35,692 nt of DNA, taken from Candidatus Aminicenantota bacterium. Its GTDB lineage: Bacteria > Acidobacteriota > Aminicenantia > Aminicenantales > Aminicenantaceae. The notes beneath the pieces were generated by a model. It was given only the letters and a program-made list of their open reading frames with translations. It had not been told where the DNA came from and did no database searches. Below, piece by piece: positions 24,235 through 32,624 of this stretch. Where the stretch lies: contig WJMT01000007.1 of the NCBI GenBank assembly GCA_014727835.1, positions 1 through 35,692 on the forward strand, in the 5' to 3' direction. Numbering within the stretch: the first letter of the stretch is position 1; the number at the start of each line of letters is the position of its first letter. The translations under genes were made by a program, and so were the position numbers.

Positions 24235-25152
24235 TTATTTTTTATATACGAATATAGTGTGTTCTTCTCCATCCCAGGACTCAACAGTTTCATATTTGAT
24301 TTCTCGGTCTTTCCATCCGGAGATGTCATAATTGTGGGACACCACCCTGGCTCCTTCCTTGAGTTGAGCCTCCAGAATAGGCCGCAGCAGTTCATTGGAT
24401 TCAGGGAGTAGATACATGGTCACTACTGTGGCTTCGGAATAATCGGATTGGGTGGCATCTTCCTGCCTGAATTCCACCAAAGATTCCACTCCGGCCAGTC
24501 GGGCTTCATACCGTGCTTTTTCTATACGCTCAGGGTCCAGTTCAATTCCCACTCCCCTGGCTCCATATTTTTTAGCGGCCATGATCACGATCCTCCCATC
24601 TCCGCAGCCGATGTCATAGACCACATCATTCTCATTGATCTCTGCCATCTGCAGCATAGTCTCGACCACTCCCAGGGGCGTCGCCACATAGGGAGCCAGG
24701 TCCACAGCATCTTCCCTCCCATGGGATCCGATATACAGTTCAAGGTCATTGTTTTCATCATAGCGGAAAGAAAACGGCTTTCCTTTTTCCAGAGTGTACC
24801 GGATCCAGAGGTTCTCTCTTAGAAAAAACACGTGCATGTCTTTACGGGTGGGATAGCGTTGGATTTCGCCCGCTCGAATGGTTTTTTTCTGCGGTTCCTT
24901 ATCATGGTCGGAAGGCTGTATTTTGTAAGTGATGGGACTCTCCGTGACATTGCGGATGGTGATTTCAGACAGTTCAGAGTCAACGGATTTCGTGTCCTTG
25001 ATTTTTTTCTTTTGAGGTTCCTCTTGAATAAGTTTTTGAGGTTGATTTTCTCCGCAGGACCAGCTCAAGACCAAAAGAGACAAAAAAAGAGCAGTTATGT
25101 GTTTCAGAGGATTGTCAGTGGATTGACTATGATGATTCATGCTGAGGTTCAC
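24235..25152 (-). CDS. Exported (lipoprotein-like) SAM-dependent methyltransferase domain protein
   Basis: 305 residues. It starts at a GTG (25152) with GGAG 5 nt upstream, overlapping the stop of the propeller gene by 4 nt (GTGA); an ATG at 25140 is the alternative. The N-terminus carries an export-type hydrophobic segment, HITALFLSLLVLSWSCG, ending in a cysteine (a loose lipobox, S at -3), then a charged linker and a small beta-rich part (EITIRNVTESPITYKI). Residues about 150-300 form a class I methyltransferase: VATPLGVVETMLQMA, motif I VVYDIGCGDGRIVIMAAKKYG, GIELDPERIEKA, EFRQEDAT and VVTMYLLPESN. All SAM-binding elements look intact. SAM is cytoplasmic, so an exported enzyme is puzzling. 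The substrate is unknown. Confidence 0.78.
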   Translation of the reverse strand: MNLSMNHHSQSTDNPLKHITALFLSLLVLSWSCGENQPQKLIQEEPQKKKIKDTKSVDSELSEITIRNVTESPITYKIQPSDHDKEPQKKTIRAGEIQRYPTRKDMHVFFLRENLWIRYTLEKGKPFSFRYDENNDLELYIGSHGREDAVDLAPYVATPLGVVETMLQMAEINENDVVYDIGCGDGRIVIMAAKKYGARGVGIELDPERIEKARYEARLAGVESLVEFRQEDATQSDYSEATVVTMYLLPESNELLRPILEAQLKEGARVVSHNYDISGWKDREIKYETVESWDGEEHTIFVYKK

Positions 25153-28115
25153 TCATTCTCCAGCAAGGGGTCTGTCCGAACCTGTACATTTCCCGTATAA
25201 ATTTTATCATTGACTTTGAGCTTCACTGCATAGGTCCCAGGCTCAGCCTCCACAGCTCCTCTTCCCCGGCCATATCTTCCATACCGGCCAAATCCGATCT
25301 CTTCAAAGGCCCGGGTTTGAACTTCCAGAGCTTCCCTGTAGGTCAAGTCAGGCTTTTTGAGCTCTTCCAGAGCCTTTTGGACCGTCTTTTTGGGTTCTTC
25401 CTCCACTTCAGGTCTTTGAAGAATTCTCTCCATCAGCTGCTGCATCTGTCTCAAATTCCGCTTCATTTGCTCGGGTGGAGGATCAAATCTCATGTCCCAC
25501 ATCAAACGGTTCACCCCGGCTTCAGCATCTTTGAGCGAGTAATGGGTCTTCAAAGTTCCGGTGGCATCCGTTATTTCGATCTCGACCGCATGCAAAGGTT
25601 TGTCCTTTAGATAAAAATGGATCCCTGCCCCGTAAGAAGGATTTTCTCCGGAAAAATACAGGTCTCCCCGTCCGTACCCGCCTCTTTGAAGATTCAGCCA
25701 GTGGGTTCCGGGCCGTTGACCATCAAACAGATGGGCCTCAGATGACAGAATTTCCTTTGTTAATTGCTGAAGGGGAGAAATGTCATCCAGGATCCAAATG
25801 CCTCTTCCATGGGTCCCTGCAATCAAGTCATGATCCCGCGGGTGGATCCTCAGGTCATGAAAAGCCACAGTGGGCATGTTCAAGCTCATATCAATCCAGC
25901 TCTTGCCGGCATTGAGAGTGAAGAACACTGAAAATTCTGTTCCCACAAACAACAGGTTTTGGTTTGTGGGATCTTCGCGCAGGACATAGACCGGGCCGTT
26001 ATCCGGAAGGTTTCCGGTAATGTTTATCCAGGTTTTTCCGAAATTTGTTGTTTTGAAGACATAGGGTTTGAATAGATCGCTGCGGTGACCGTCAAAGGTC
26101 AAGTAACAGGTCCCTTCTTCAAAACGGGAAGCCACCACCCGGCTGACCCAAATTTCTTCAGGCACATCAGGGACATTATCTCTGACGTTGACCCAGGTTT
26201 TTCCTCCGTCTCTAGTCAGCTGGACATTTCCATCATCTGTTCCAATCCAGATAAAACCCGGATTGACCGGAGATTCAGATAGGGTAGTAATGGTGCAGTG
26301 AGTCTCAGCTCCTGTTTGGTCCAGAGTGATCCCACCGGTGGGCTTGCTGTGTTTTTCCAGGTTGTCTGTAGTCAGGTCAGGACTGATGATTTCCCAATGG
26401 TCTCCCCGGTCTATGGATTTGAATACATGGTTTCCGGCAAAATAGATGGTGTGAGGATTGTGGGGAGAAATCAGGATCGGAGAACTCCAATTGAAACGAA
26501 ACGGAGATTGGGGGCGTCTTGCTGGTCTTTGCGATGACTCTGTGTCTCCAGATTTTCGCTTGGGCGGAGGAGGGACATATTCATTCCAGTTATAGGTATT
26601 TTCTCTGGATGGTCTGATGCGTTCGCTTTCTCTTGTTTCCACATTCACACGTCTGATATTCCCGCCCTGGCTTTCGCAGTAGGCTGTTCGCCAGTCTGAG
26701 GGATCATTTTGGGTATAGAAACCGTCTCCGCCTCCAATATTGAACCAAAAATCCGTAAGAATCGTCCCCTCCCGGCTCATGCTGGGGCCGACCCAGGTTC
26801 CATTGTCTTGAAGGCCGCCGTAAATGTGATAAGGATCACGCATGTCAGTGCTGATAGCATAGAACTGGGTCACACATAGGTTGTCAAAAAGGATCCAGGT
26901 TTTTCCGTGGTCATTAGTGAGTGAGGCGCCGCCGTCCTGACCCACATAGAATCGGTCCTTATTGGTGGGGTCCAGCCACATGGTGTGAAAGTCTGGATGA
27001 AGGCCTCGGATGGTTTCAAAGGTTTTTCCTCCGTCTTTAGAGAACTGCATGCTGGTTGACAGATAGTAGACAAGCTGGTCGTCCAGCGGATTGATATAGA
27101 TATGGCTGTAATAAAAAGGGCGGACATTGATTCGATTCATGTACTTCCAGGATTCTCCCCCGTCTTCTGAGCGATAAATTCCTGTTCCGAGTTTTGTCAT
27201 GTCGCTGTATTCAGGATTTGGCTTTTGTTCCTGTCCTTTACGAATGGTCCGGCTCGGTTGATAGCTGTGTTCAACCACAGCCATAAGGACTTTTGGGTTG
27301 CTTCGGGAAATAGCCAGGCCGATTCTGCCTAAATCTCCTTTGGGAAGCCCCTGGTTGAGCCGGGTCCATGTGCTCCCGCCATCCGTGGTTTTGAAAATTC
27401 CTCCATTCGGGCCTCCTGAATCAAAGCGCCAGGGTTGACGAAGTCTTTGCCAGAAGGAGACAAAGAGGATGTCCGGGTTTTCAGGATGCATCACCAGGTC
27501 AATGGCTCCGGTTTTTCCATCATCCGGAAGTCCATTGGTCAGTTTTGTCCAGGTTTCACCCCCATCTTCTGTTTTGAACAAACCGCGATCTCCGGAGTAA
27601 CCCCAGGTATGTCCGGTCGCCGCAGCATAAACCATATCAGGATTGTCTGGGTGGGTGATCACGCGGCCGATGGTATGAGTGGTCTCCAGGCCCATATGAA
27701 TGAATGTCTTTCCCCCATCTGTTGATTTGTAAATTCCATCTCCCCAGGCAATGCTGTTCCGGCAGCATTCTTCTCCGGTCCCGACCCAGATGATATCAGG
27801 ATCTTCTTGAAAAAAGGCCACATCTCCGATGGATGCTGAACCATAGTGGTCAAAGATCGGTTCCCAGGTCGTTCCGGCATTCACAGATTTCCAGACTCCT
27901 CCCGAAGCACTTGCCACCAGAACATGGGTAAAATCTTTATCCAGGGCTTCAAAATCTGAAATACGTCCGATCATATTAGCCGGCCCGATATTGCGCCATT
28001 TGAAATCTTTGATGAGATTTTTCTCGGTCTGCCCAGAAGGAAGTAATATGGCTGTGCAGAGAAAAAAAAGGATCAAAAAAAAGATTTGAGATAATTTTTT
28101 AAAAGACGGATTCAT
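25149..28115 (-). CDS. Secreted BNR/VPS10 (sortilin)-type beta-propeller protein
   Basis: 988 residues with a signal peptide (FFLILFFLCTAILLPSG). The mature part begins DFKWRNIGPANMIGRISDF, the usual opening of bacterial sortilin-like WD40/YVTN/BNR proteins. At least ten Asp-box type motifs (consensus SxDGGxTW) are spread along it, such as STDGGKTF, TEDGGETW, TTDGGSTW, SEDGGESW, SKDGGKTF, TNDHGKTW, TRDGGKTW and TLNAGKSW. These mark the turns of a large or double propeller. The C-terminal 200 residues are different (DATGTLKTHYSLKDAEAG, NLRQMQQLMERIL) and resemble an FlgD/Ig-like domain plus a helical linker. GGAGGT lies 5 nt before the ATG. Family members are often called glycosyl hydrolase-like, but no catalytic residues are evident; binding of peptides or glycans is more likely. 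Confidence 0.88.
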   Translation of the reverse strand: MNPSFKKLSQIFFLILFFLCTAILLPSGQTEKNLIKDFKWRNIGPANMIGRISDFEALDKDFTHVLVASASGGVWKSVNAGTTWEPIFDHYGSASIGDVAFFQEDPDIIWVGTGEECCRNSIAWGDGIYKSTDGGKTFIHMGLETTHTIGRVITHPDNPDMVYAAATGHTWGYSGDRGLFKTEDGGETWTKLTNGLPDDGKTGAIDLVMHPENPDILFVSFWQRLRQPWRFDSGGPNGGIFKTTDGGSTWTRLNQGLPKGDLGRIGLAISRSNPKVLMAVVEHSYQPSRTIRKGQEQKPNPEYSDMTKLGTGIYRSEDGGESWKYMNRINVRPFYYSHIYINPLDDQLVYYLSTSMQFSKDGGKTFETIRGLHPDFHTMWLDPTNKDRFYVGQDGGASLTNDHGKTWILFDNLCVTQFYAISTDMRDPYHIYGGLQDNGTWVGPSMSREGTILTDFWFNIGGGDGFYTQNDPSDWRTAYCESQGGNIRRVNVETRESERIRPSRENTYNWNEYVPPPPKRKSGDTESSQRPARRPQSPFRFNWSSPILISPHNPHTIYFAGNHVFKSIDRGDHWEIISPDLTTDNLEKHSKPTGGITLDQTGAETHCTITTLSESPVNPGFIWIGTDDGNVQLTRDGGKTWVNVRDNVPDVPEEIWVSRVVASRFEEGTCYLTFDGHRSDLFKPYVFKTTNFGKTWINITGNLPDNGPVYVLREDPTNQNLLFVGTEFSVFFTLNAGKSWIDMSLNMPTVAFHDLRIHPRDHDLIAGTHGRGIWILDDISPLQQLTKEILSSEAHLFDGQRPGTHWLNLQRGGYGRGDLYFSGENPSYGAGIHFYLKDKPLHAVEIEITDATGTLKTHYSLKDAEAGVNRLMWDMRFDPPPEQMKRNLRQMQQLMERILQRPEVEEEPKKTVQKALEELKKPDLTYREALEVQTRAFEEIGFGRYGRYGRGRGAVEAEPGTYAVKLKVNDKIYTGNVQVRTDPLLENE

Positions 28116-28195
28116 TCCTAACCTCCGGTTTGAAATAAGATTGAGCTAAAGATTGAAGAAACCATTGAAATGATTGATTCAAATTTTTAAGGTGC

Positions 28196-28225
28196 CATTA
28201 TATATAATGAAATTGATTTTGGGAA
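28196..28225 (-). promoter_or_regulatory. Probable promoter of the propeller-methyltransferase pair, with a 14-bp palindrome
   Basis: On the minus strand TTCCCA (28225-28220), a 17-bp spacer and TATAAT (28202-28197) give a plausible promoter about 80 nt before the propeller gene. The -10 lies inside the perfect palindrome CATTATATATAATG (28196-28209), so a regulator could bind here, but AT-rich palindromes also arise by chance. Confidence 0.4.
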
Positions 28226-28241
28226 CAGAAAAAAAAGAAAG

Positions 28242-29597
28242 TTAGTGTTTTCTTTTCCAAATCCGCTGGTTCAAAAGGATGATGAGAGCAGCTGCAAGGA
28301 TCAAAATAAAAACAGCACAAGTAAAGACCACACTCCAGCCCCACCAGAGTGGAGCATTGAGCAGACAAGTGAGCCCTCCCACGATCGGGACAGCAAAAAG
28401 ATTCATGAATCCGATTTCTCGAGCAACAGGTGTTTTGAGCTCAGGGTCTACGATCCGAAGAAGCATGAGTCCACTGGATACGGTTCCTGTAACCACTCCG
28501 TATATGGAGACGGTCCGCTCCAGTTTGTAATCGGACAATCGGGAACCCAACACCACAACCGCAATGGTTGTGAGAATGCCTCCTGTCAATGCAATCAGAA
28601 GAATGGGAGCCACATATCTTCCCACGATCAAAAGCTCGATCCCGCATCCTGTGGCCACAATGAGATAATCAATGGAAAAGCCGGTGATCCGTCTCTGAAA
28701 AGGGGGATCCAATAAGTGACCTAGAGGGGACGCTTGAAAAAGGAGGCGGAAAAGAATGGCAAATACAAGGCCGAACAGAAAGAAAAATCCCCATAACATG
28801 GAGCCCATGCTTAAAGGAAGGAGACGTGTGATGAGAGAGAGAATGAAATAGGTGAATAAATACACCAGGCCTATTTGTGCTGTGTGAAAAGCCATACTGT
28901 CAAGGCTGGCGCTGTGTGTGGTGAGAGATCCAGCGGATTTGGATGGCTGTCCTTTTGTCAGAATACCTCTCAGAAAAAATGGCGGCATGGGCTTGGTTTC
29001 AAATTTTTCCTTTTTCAGCCCTCTGTAGGCTAAAGGGACTCCGACAAAAAAAGCAAAAAAGAATCCCAGTGTGGCAAAGGTGAGCCCGATGGTGGAACCA
29101 TCCATAAATCCGGCTTGCTCCCAGACCCTTCCAAAAGACAGAGCCTGTCCAGGCCCTTCGTTAAACGCCAGAGGCAAAAGAAATCCAAAGGTTTTGTGCA
29201 GAGTATTCCCCCCTATGATGAAGGCTAAAGTGATGAGAGCCCCTATTACAGCTTGCAGGGGGAATGAGACGGCTTGAACCAGAGCCATCCACAAAGAGCC
29301 TTTGAATATCTTTTTCTCTTTGTTTTGTTTGGGCCCTTTGATTTCAGGTGGAGTGAGTCCCATGGAAATGAAGGAAATATTAAAGAAATGGTAGGCGAAT
29401 GTTTTGATGATCTCGATGTCCAAAGAGATCAAACCGATATTGATCAGAATCAGACCGAGTAAGCCCCCGATCAGGCTTGCGGGGAAGAGCATTCTCTGTA
29501 GAAGCGGGGTGTAAGCCCTGAGAATGACGCCAGCAAGAAGCATGACAGATAAAAATCCAAACACAATCAAGGTTTCAAATGGAAACGGAGTCATCAT
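28242..29597 (-). CDS. GltS-type sodium:glutamate symporter (ESS family)
   Basis: 451 residues with 10-12 membrane helices in two inverted halves. The first half has the family hairpin GFLLPLAFNEGPGQALSFGR, the ESS signature G-P-G-Q-A where sodium and glutamate bind. The second half has the corresponding pore region in VATGCGIELLIVGRYVAP and VSIYGVVTGTVSSGLMLLR. A linker of about 50 charged residues (KEKFETKPMPPFF and on) joins the halves and is longer than in Escherichia coli GltS (401 residues). AAGGAA lies 7 nt before the ATG at 29597. It probably imports glutamate or a related acid. Its 3' neighbour is the propeller gene, and its 5' side holds the decarboxylase remnant. No clear promoter was picked out in the AT-rich 55 nt upstream. 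Confidence 0.82.
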   Translation of the reverse strand: MMTPFPFETLIVFGFLSVMLLAGVILRAYTPLLQRMLFPASLIGGLLGLILINIGLISLDIEIIKTFAYHFFNISFISMGLTPPEIKGPKQNKEKKIFKGSLWMALVQAVSFPLQAVIGALITLAFIIGGNTLHKTFGFLLPLAFNEGPGQALSFGRVWEQAGFMDGSTIGLTFATLGFFFAFFVGVPLAYRGLKKEKFETKPMPPFFLRGILTKGQPSKSAGSLTTHSASLDSMAFHTAQIGLVYLFTYFILSLITRLLPLSMGSMLWGFFFLFGLVFAILFRLLFQASPLGHLLDPPFQRRITGFSIDYLIVATGCGIELLIVGRYVAPILLIALTGGILTTIAVVVLGSRLSDYKLERTVSIYGVVTGTVSSGLMLLRIVDPELKTPVAREIGFMNLFAVPIVGGLTCLLNAPLWWGWSVVFTCAVFILILAAALIILLNQRIWKRKH

Positions 29598-29652
29598 TGC
29601 TTTGTTCCTTTATCAATCTAGTTAGTATTCAAACCTCCAACTAGAGTTCATC

Positions 29653-30030
29653 TCATCTATTATATGAAAAATATATACATTTTCCGAACAAAAAAATCAG
29701 TGTCATTTCTGACTCTGCCGTTAAGTCGAGTTCCGGGATTTGAGCGATTCCCTCTCGGATTTGGTTGGCGGTTTTCAGCTTTTTTTGCAAAATTCAGATA
29801 TCCTTCATCTCCTGCATAATGAAGCACAGCCCAAGCTGCGGTAAGGGGACCTCCGCTTTTGGTGCTTTGCACTGTGGGATTGATGATGATGTAATCCCAG
29901 CCATTTGGCGAATGAAAATATCTGATGAGACCGAAATTCCGGACTGTCCATAATCTCCCCTTCTTCCTTTTTGATATCGTCTTCTCAAATAATAATAAGG
30001 GGTACAGGCCTTTCAATTCAACAAATCAGA
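29653..30030 (-). pseudogene. Truncated, frameshifted PLP-dependent decarboxylase/sphingosine-phosphate-lyase-like gene
   Basis: An open stretch on the minus strand reads GWDYIIINPTVQSTKSGG, then PLTAAWAVLHYAGDEGYL. This matches the conserved region of group II PLP decarboxylases and sphingosine-1-phosphate lyase, where the family has S-P-T-x-A-G-S-R-P-G-G and A-A-x-W-A-x-L then G-x-x-G-Y. At a run of seven A (29780-29786) the frame is lost: in the next frame the homology goes on as KTANQIREGIAQIPELDL and AESEMTLIF before a stop at 29653. The N-terminal two thirds, with the PLP lysine, are absent; the DNA beyond about 30030 is the leader of the outer-membrane protein gene. So this is a decayed C-terminal fragment. 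Parts of the gap between 29598 and 29652 hold no feature I can support. Confidence 0.65.
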
Positions 30031-30103
30031 GGAATGGCCTGGAAAAGGTTTTTAGACCAAACCTTCTTGAAAAACCACTTTGGTATAGGTATGATGGAAA
30101 TCC

Positions 30104-30132
30104 TTGATTTGCCGCAATAAAAGAGTTAAATT
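30104..30132 (+). promoter_or_regulatory. Possible promoter of the beta-barrel gene
   Basis: TTGATT (30104-30109), a 17-bp spacer and TAAATT (30127-30132) are in register 22 nt before the start codon. The -10 is only a 4/6 match, so this is a weak candidate. It lies where the decarboxylase remnant ends. Confidence 0.3.
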
Positions 30133-30154
30133 GGAGATGGCAGGTGGAGGTGCT

Positions 30155-31270
30155 ATGAAGAAAAAAATCCCAATCGGTCTGATATCATTGTCTTTCCTTC
30201 TTTTATTCACGGCACACATGAGTTTTGGAATGGAGGGAAAACAGAAAAAAGAGAAAAAAGACAAAAGAACCGGCGTGGTGATTCTCCCCATTGTTTTCTA
30301 CCAGCCGGAAACACGGATCGGGGCAGGAGGAGGCGGGCTTATCACATACAGGCCTAAGGGCACTCCTGAAGACGCGAGGCCTTCTTCCTTGTATTTTCAA
30401 GCCTACTACACTCAAAATAAACAATACGGCATAGAGCTCAAACCAGAATTGTATTTAAAAAAGGAGGCTTATTTATTCAAGGGAAAAATAAAAACAAGCA
30501 AATTTCCGAGTAAATATTGGGGGATCGGGAATCAGACACCGGATGAAGCAGAGGAGAATTACACTCCCCGGATGGTCAATCTTGATTTGTCCATTCAAAG
30601 ACGAATCCTGGCCAGGGAAAGACTTTATTTGGGACTTCAGTACAAGTATGAAAACTACACAATCACTGAGTCGGATCCTGACGGAGAGCTTGCAGCAGAG
30701 CAGATCACAGGAAGCACTGGCGGGCGGCTGTCCTCTTTGGGATTTATCTTGAATTGGGACAGGCGCGATCAAATCTACTCTCCCCATAAAGGAAATTATT
30801 TCCAGCTGACCATGGACTTCTACTCTCCCACCTTGGGGAGTGAATTTGATTTCACGTCATTCAAATTGGACCTCAGAAAATATATTCCTGTGTTTGAACA
30901 TCATGTGTTTGCTGCTCAGGCTGTTGTTCAGTCTGTTTCCGGTTCTCCGCCATTCAGGCATATGTCTGAAATAGGCGGGGAAATGGTCATGCGGGGTTAT
31001 TATTCCGGACGATACAGGGATAAATCCATGCTGGTCATTCAGACAGAGATGAGGTTCAAAGTCTGGAAAAGAATAGGGATGGTGGTTTTTGCCGGAGCAG
31101 CGGATTTGGCAGATCAGCTCGGGGAATTGAGCCCAGGCAATTTCAAATATTCCGCAGGCCTGGGGCTTCGCATCCTGGTTGTTCCCAAGGAGGGGACCAA
31201 CATCAGAATCGACCAAGGGTGGGGCAAAGGAACTTCCGGATTTTACATCATGGCCGACGAAGCCTTTTAA
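30155..31270 (+). CDS. BamA/TamA-like outer-membrane beta-barrel (bacterial surface antigen family)
   Basis: About 371 residues. The ATG at 30155 follows GGAGGT closely; the frame is open upstream but the signal peptide KKKIPIGLISLSFLLLFTAH starts here. After a short basic linker the protein is a run of amphipathic strands: VVILPIVFYQPETRIGAGGG, YYTQNKQYGIELKPELYLKK, YWGIGNQTPDEAEENY, LNWDRRDQIYSPHKGNYFQL. Then comes MRGYYSGRYRDKSML, which corresponds to the conserved loop-6 motif of Omp85 barrels (VRGF/Y), and a C-terminal strand ending in phenylalanine (FYIMADEAF), the usual barrel-assembly signal. There are no POTRA domains, so it is a short Omp85-like barrel of unknown role rather than BamA itself. 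A REP-like element starts within its stop codon region. Confidence 0.83.
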   Translation: MKKKIPIGLISLSFLLLFTAHMSFGMEGKQKKEKKDKRTGVVILPIVFYQPETRIGAGGGGLITYRPKGTPEDARPSSLYFQAYYTQNKQYGIELKPELYLKKEAYLFKGKIKTSKFPSKYWGIGNQTPDEAEENYTPRMVNLDLSIQRRILARERLYLGLQYKYENYTITESDPDGELAAEQITGSTGGRLSSLGFILNWDRRDQIYSPHKGNYFQLTMDFYSPTLGSEFDFTSFKLDLRKYIPVFEHHVFAAQAVVQSVSGSPPFRHMSEIGGEMVMRGYYSGRYRDKSMLVIQTEMRFKVWKRIGMVVFAGAADLADQLGELSPGNFKYSAGLGLRILVVPKEGTNIRIDQGWGKGTSGFYIMADEAF

Positions 31271-31306
31271 ATACAGGGACACAATACCTATTTACCTTAT
31301 TTTTTC
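31268..31306 (+). repeat. REP-like dispersed element, copy 2
   Basis: Begins TAAATACAGGGACACAAT and matches the copy at 16222-16257 along about 36 positions with only a few differences, including the same GGGACACA loop, ACCTATTT arm and final T run. It overlaps the stop codon of the beta-barrel gene. The T run after a hairpin could also serve as a terminator for that gene. Confidence 0.55.
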
Positions 31307-31349
31307 CAGGGCTTTCTTTTCAATTTTCTCTGATGGAGTGCGATTTTTA

Positions 31350-31377
31350 TTGACTGAATCAGAAAGTTCTATATATT
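31350..31377 (+). promoter_or_regulatory. Promoter of the OSBS/NSAR gene
   Basis: TTGACT (31350-31355), a 16-bp spacer and TATATT (31372-31377), 5/6 matches each. Transcription would begin near 31384, giving a leader of about 54 nt to the ATG at 31438. No other feature is seen in 31307-31437. Confidence 0.5.
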
Positions 31378-31437
31378 AATGTTGCGTTCTCACTTTGAGA
31401 GCAGAGGAGATGAAACTGTGCTGGAAAAACTTTAATA

Positions 31438-32559
31438 ATGAATATTGAACAAATTGAACTGCGGTTATTAGAGATGCCGTATGTGCATTATTTTGAAACC
31501 AGTTTTGGTCGGGAAGAGAAAAAAACATTCCTCCTTGTCAGAATGTTTGCCCAGGGCCTTTGCGGATATGGAGAGGTCACGGCAGATTCTCTCCCCTTAT
31601 ATAATTATGAAACCAAATCCACTTGCTGGGTCCTGATCAAGGAAGTGCTGGTCCCTTTACTGTTTTCCCAATCCATTAGCGATCCCATCGAGTTTCATCG
31701 GGCCGCGGCAAAATATAAAGGCCATCATATGGCCAAGGCAGGGCTTGAATTGGCTCTGTGGGATTTGAAAGCAAAATCAGAGAGCCGACCCTTGAGTCAG
31801 CTCTATGGAGGAAACAAAAAAGAGGTCCTTTCTGGAGTCAGTATCGGGATTCAGGATAGAGTCTCTGACTTGCTGGAAAGGATAGGCCGTTTTCTTGAAA
31901 AAGGTTATCCCCGGGTCAAATTGAAGATCAAACCGGGTTGGGATGTCTCCATCCTGAAGCAAGTGAGAAAAGAATTCCCGGATATCCCGCTCCAAGTGGA
32001 TGCCAATTGCGGCTACAGATCCGCTGATCTAGACTGGCTTCCAAAGCTGGATGAATTCGACTTGGCGCTGGTGGAGCAGCCGTTTCCAGCCTGGGACCTG
32101 CTTTCTCATTCCAAACTCAAAAAAAAGCTCAAAACACCCTTGTGTCTGGATGAAAGCGCTGTGTCCTGGAATATGGTCCGCCAGGCCTATGAAATGGAAA
32201 GTTTTGATATCATCAATATCAAGGTGGGAAGAGTGGGCGGAGTGGTGGAAGCCCAAAAAATTCATGACTTCTGTGAGTCAAAAGCTGTTCCTGTGTGGTG
32301 CGGCGGGATGCTGGAATCAGGCATTGGAAGAGCTCACAACATTCATATAGCCACGCTTCCCAACTTTAAATTGACCAATGACATTTCAGCCAGCCAAAGA
32401 TATTTCGCCCAAGACCTGATCGAACCTCCTGTGGAGATTACCAAACAGGGAAGGATCCAAGTGCCGGAGGGGCCTGGAATCGGAGTGACGCCTGTGGAAG
32501 AACGGATCCAGAAGGCCACCTTAAAAAGAGAAGTGTTGACTTCTGAATCACTTGGATAA
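31438..32559 (+). CDS. o-Succinylbenzoate synthase / N-succinylamino acid racemase (enolase superfamily)
   Basis: 373 residues, muconate-lactonising-enzyme subgroup. All catalytic residues are visible: the KxK acid/base pair K161-L-K163 in RVKLKIKPGW, metal ligands D188 (QVDANCGY), E213 (EQPF) and D238 (CLDES), and the opposite base K262 in NIKVGRVGG. These match, within one residue, K163, D189, E214, D239 and K263 of the promiscuous Amycolatopsis OSBS/NSAR. WCGGMLESGIGRAHN is the signature of this branch. The enzyme may therefore make o-succinylbenzoate for menaquinone (MenC) or racemise N-succinyl amino acids. No other men gene is near; purM follows after 65 nt. No clear ribosome site precedes the ATG. 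Confidence 0.85.
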   Translation: MNIEQIELRLLEMPYVHYFETSFGREEKKTFLLVRMFAQGLCGYGEVTADSLPLYNYETKSTCWVLIKEVLVPLLFSQSISDPIEFHRAAAKYKGHHMAKAGLELALWDLKAKSESRPLSQLYGGNKKEVLSGVSIGIQDRVSDLLERIGRFLEKGYPRVKLKIKPGWDVSILKQVRKEFPDIPLQVDANCGYRSADLDWLPKLDEFDLALVEQPFPAWDLLSHSKLKKKLKTPLCLDESAVSWNMVRQAYEMESFDIINIKVGRVGGVVEAQKIHDFCESKAVPVWCGGMLESGIGRAHNIHIATLPNFKLTNDISASQRYFAQDLIEPPVEITKQGRIQVPEGPGIGVTPVEERIQKATLKREVLTSESLG

Positions 32560-32624
32560 TTGGTTTTTATAGAGTATATTAAGAAATGATACAGAATTAT
32601 CACTTGATTCTTTGAGGAAAAGCC

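Noticed and set aside
29660-30016. 118-codon open frame as an intact gene
   Set aside because: Homology to PLP decarboxylases changes frame at the A7 run and the N-terminal two thirds are missing, so it is annotated as a pseudogene.
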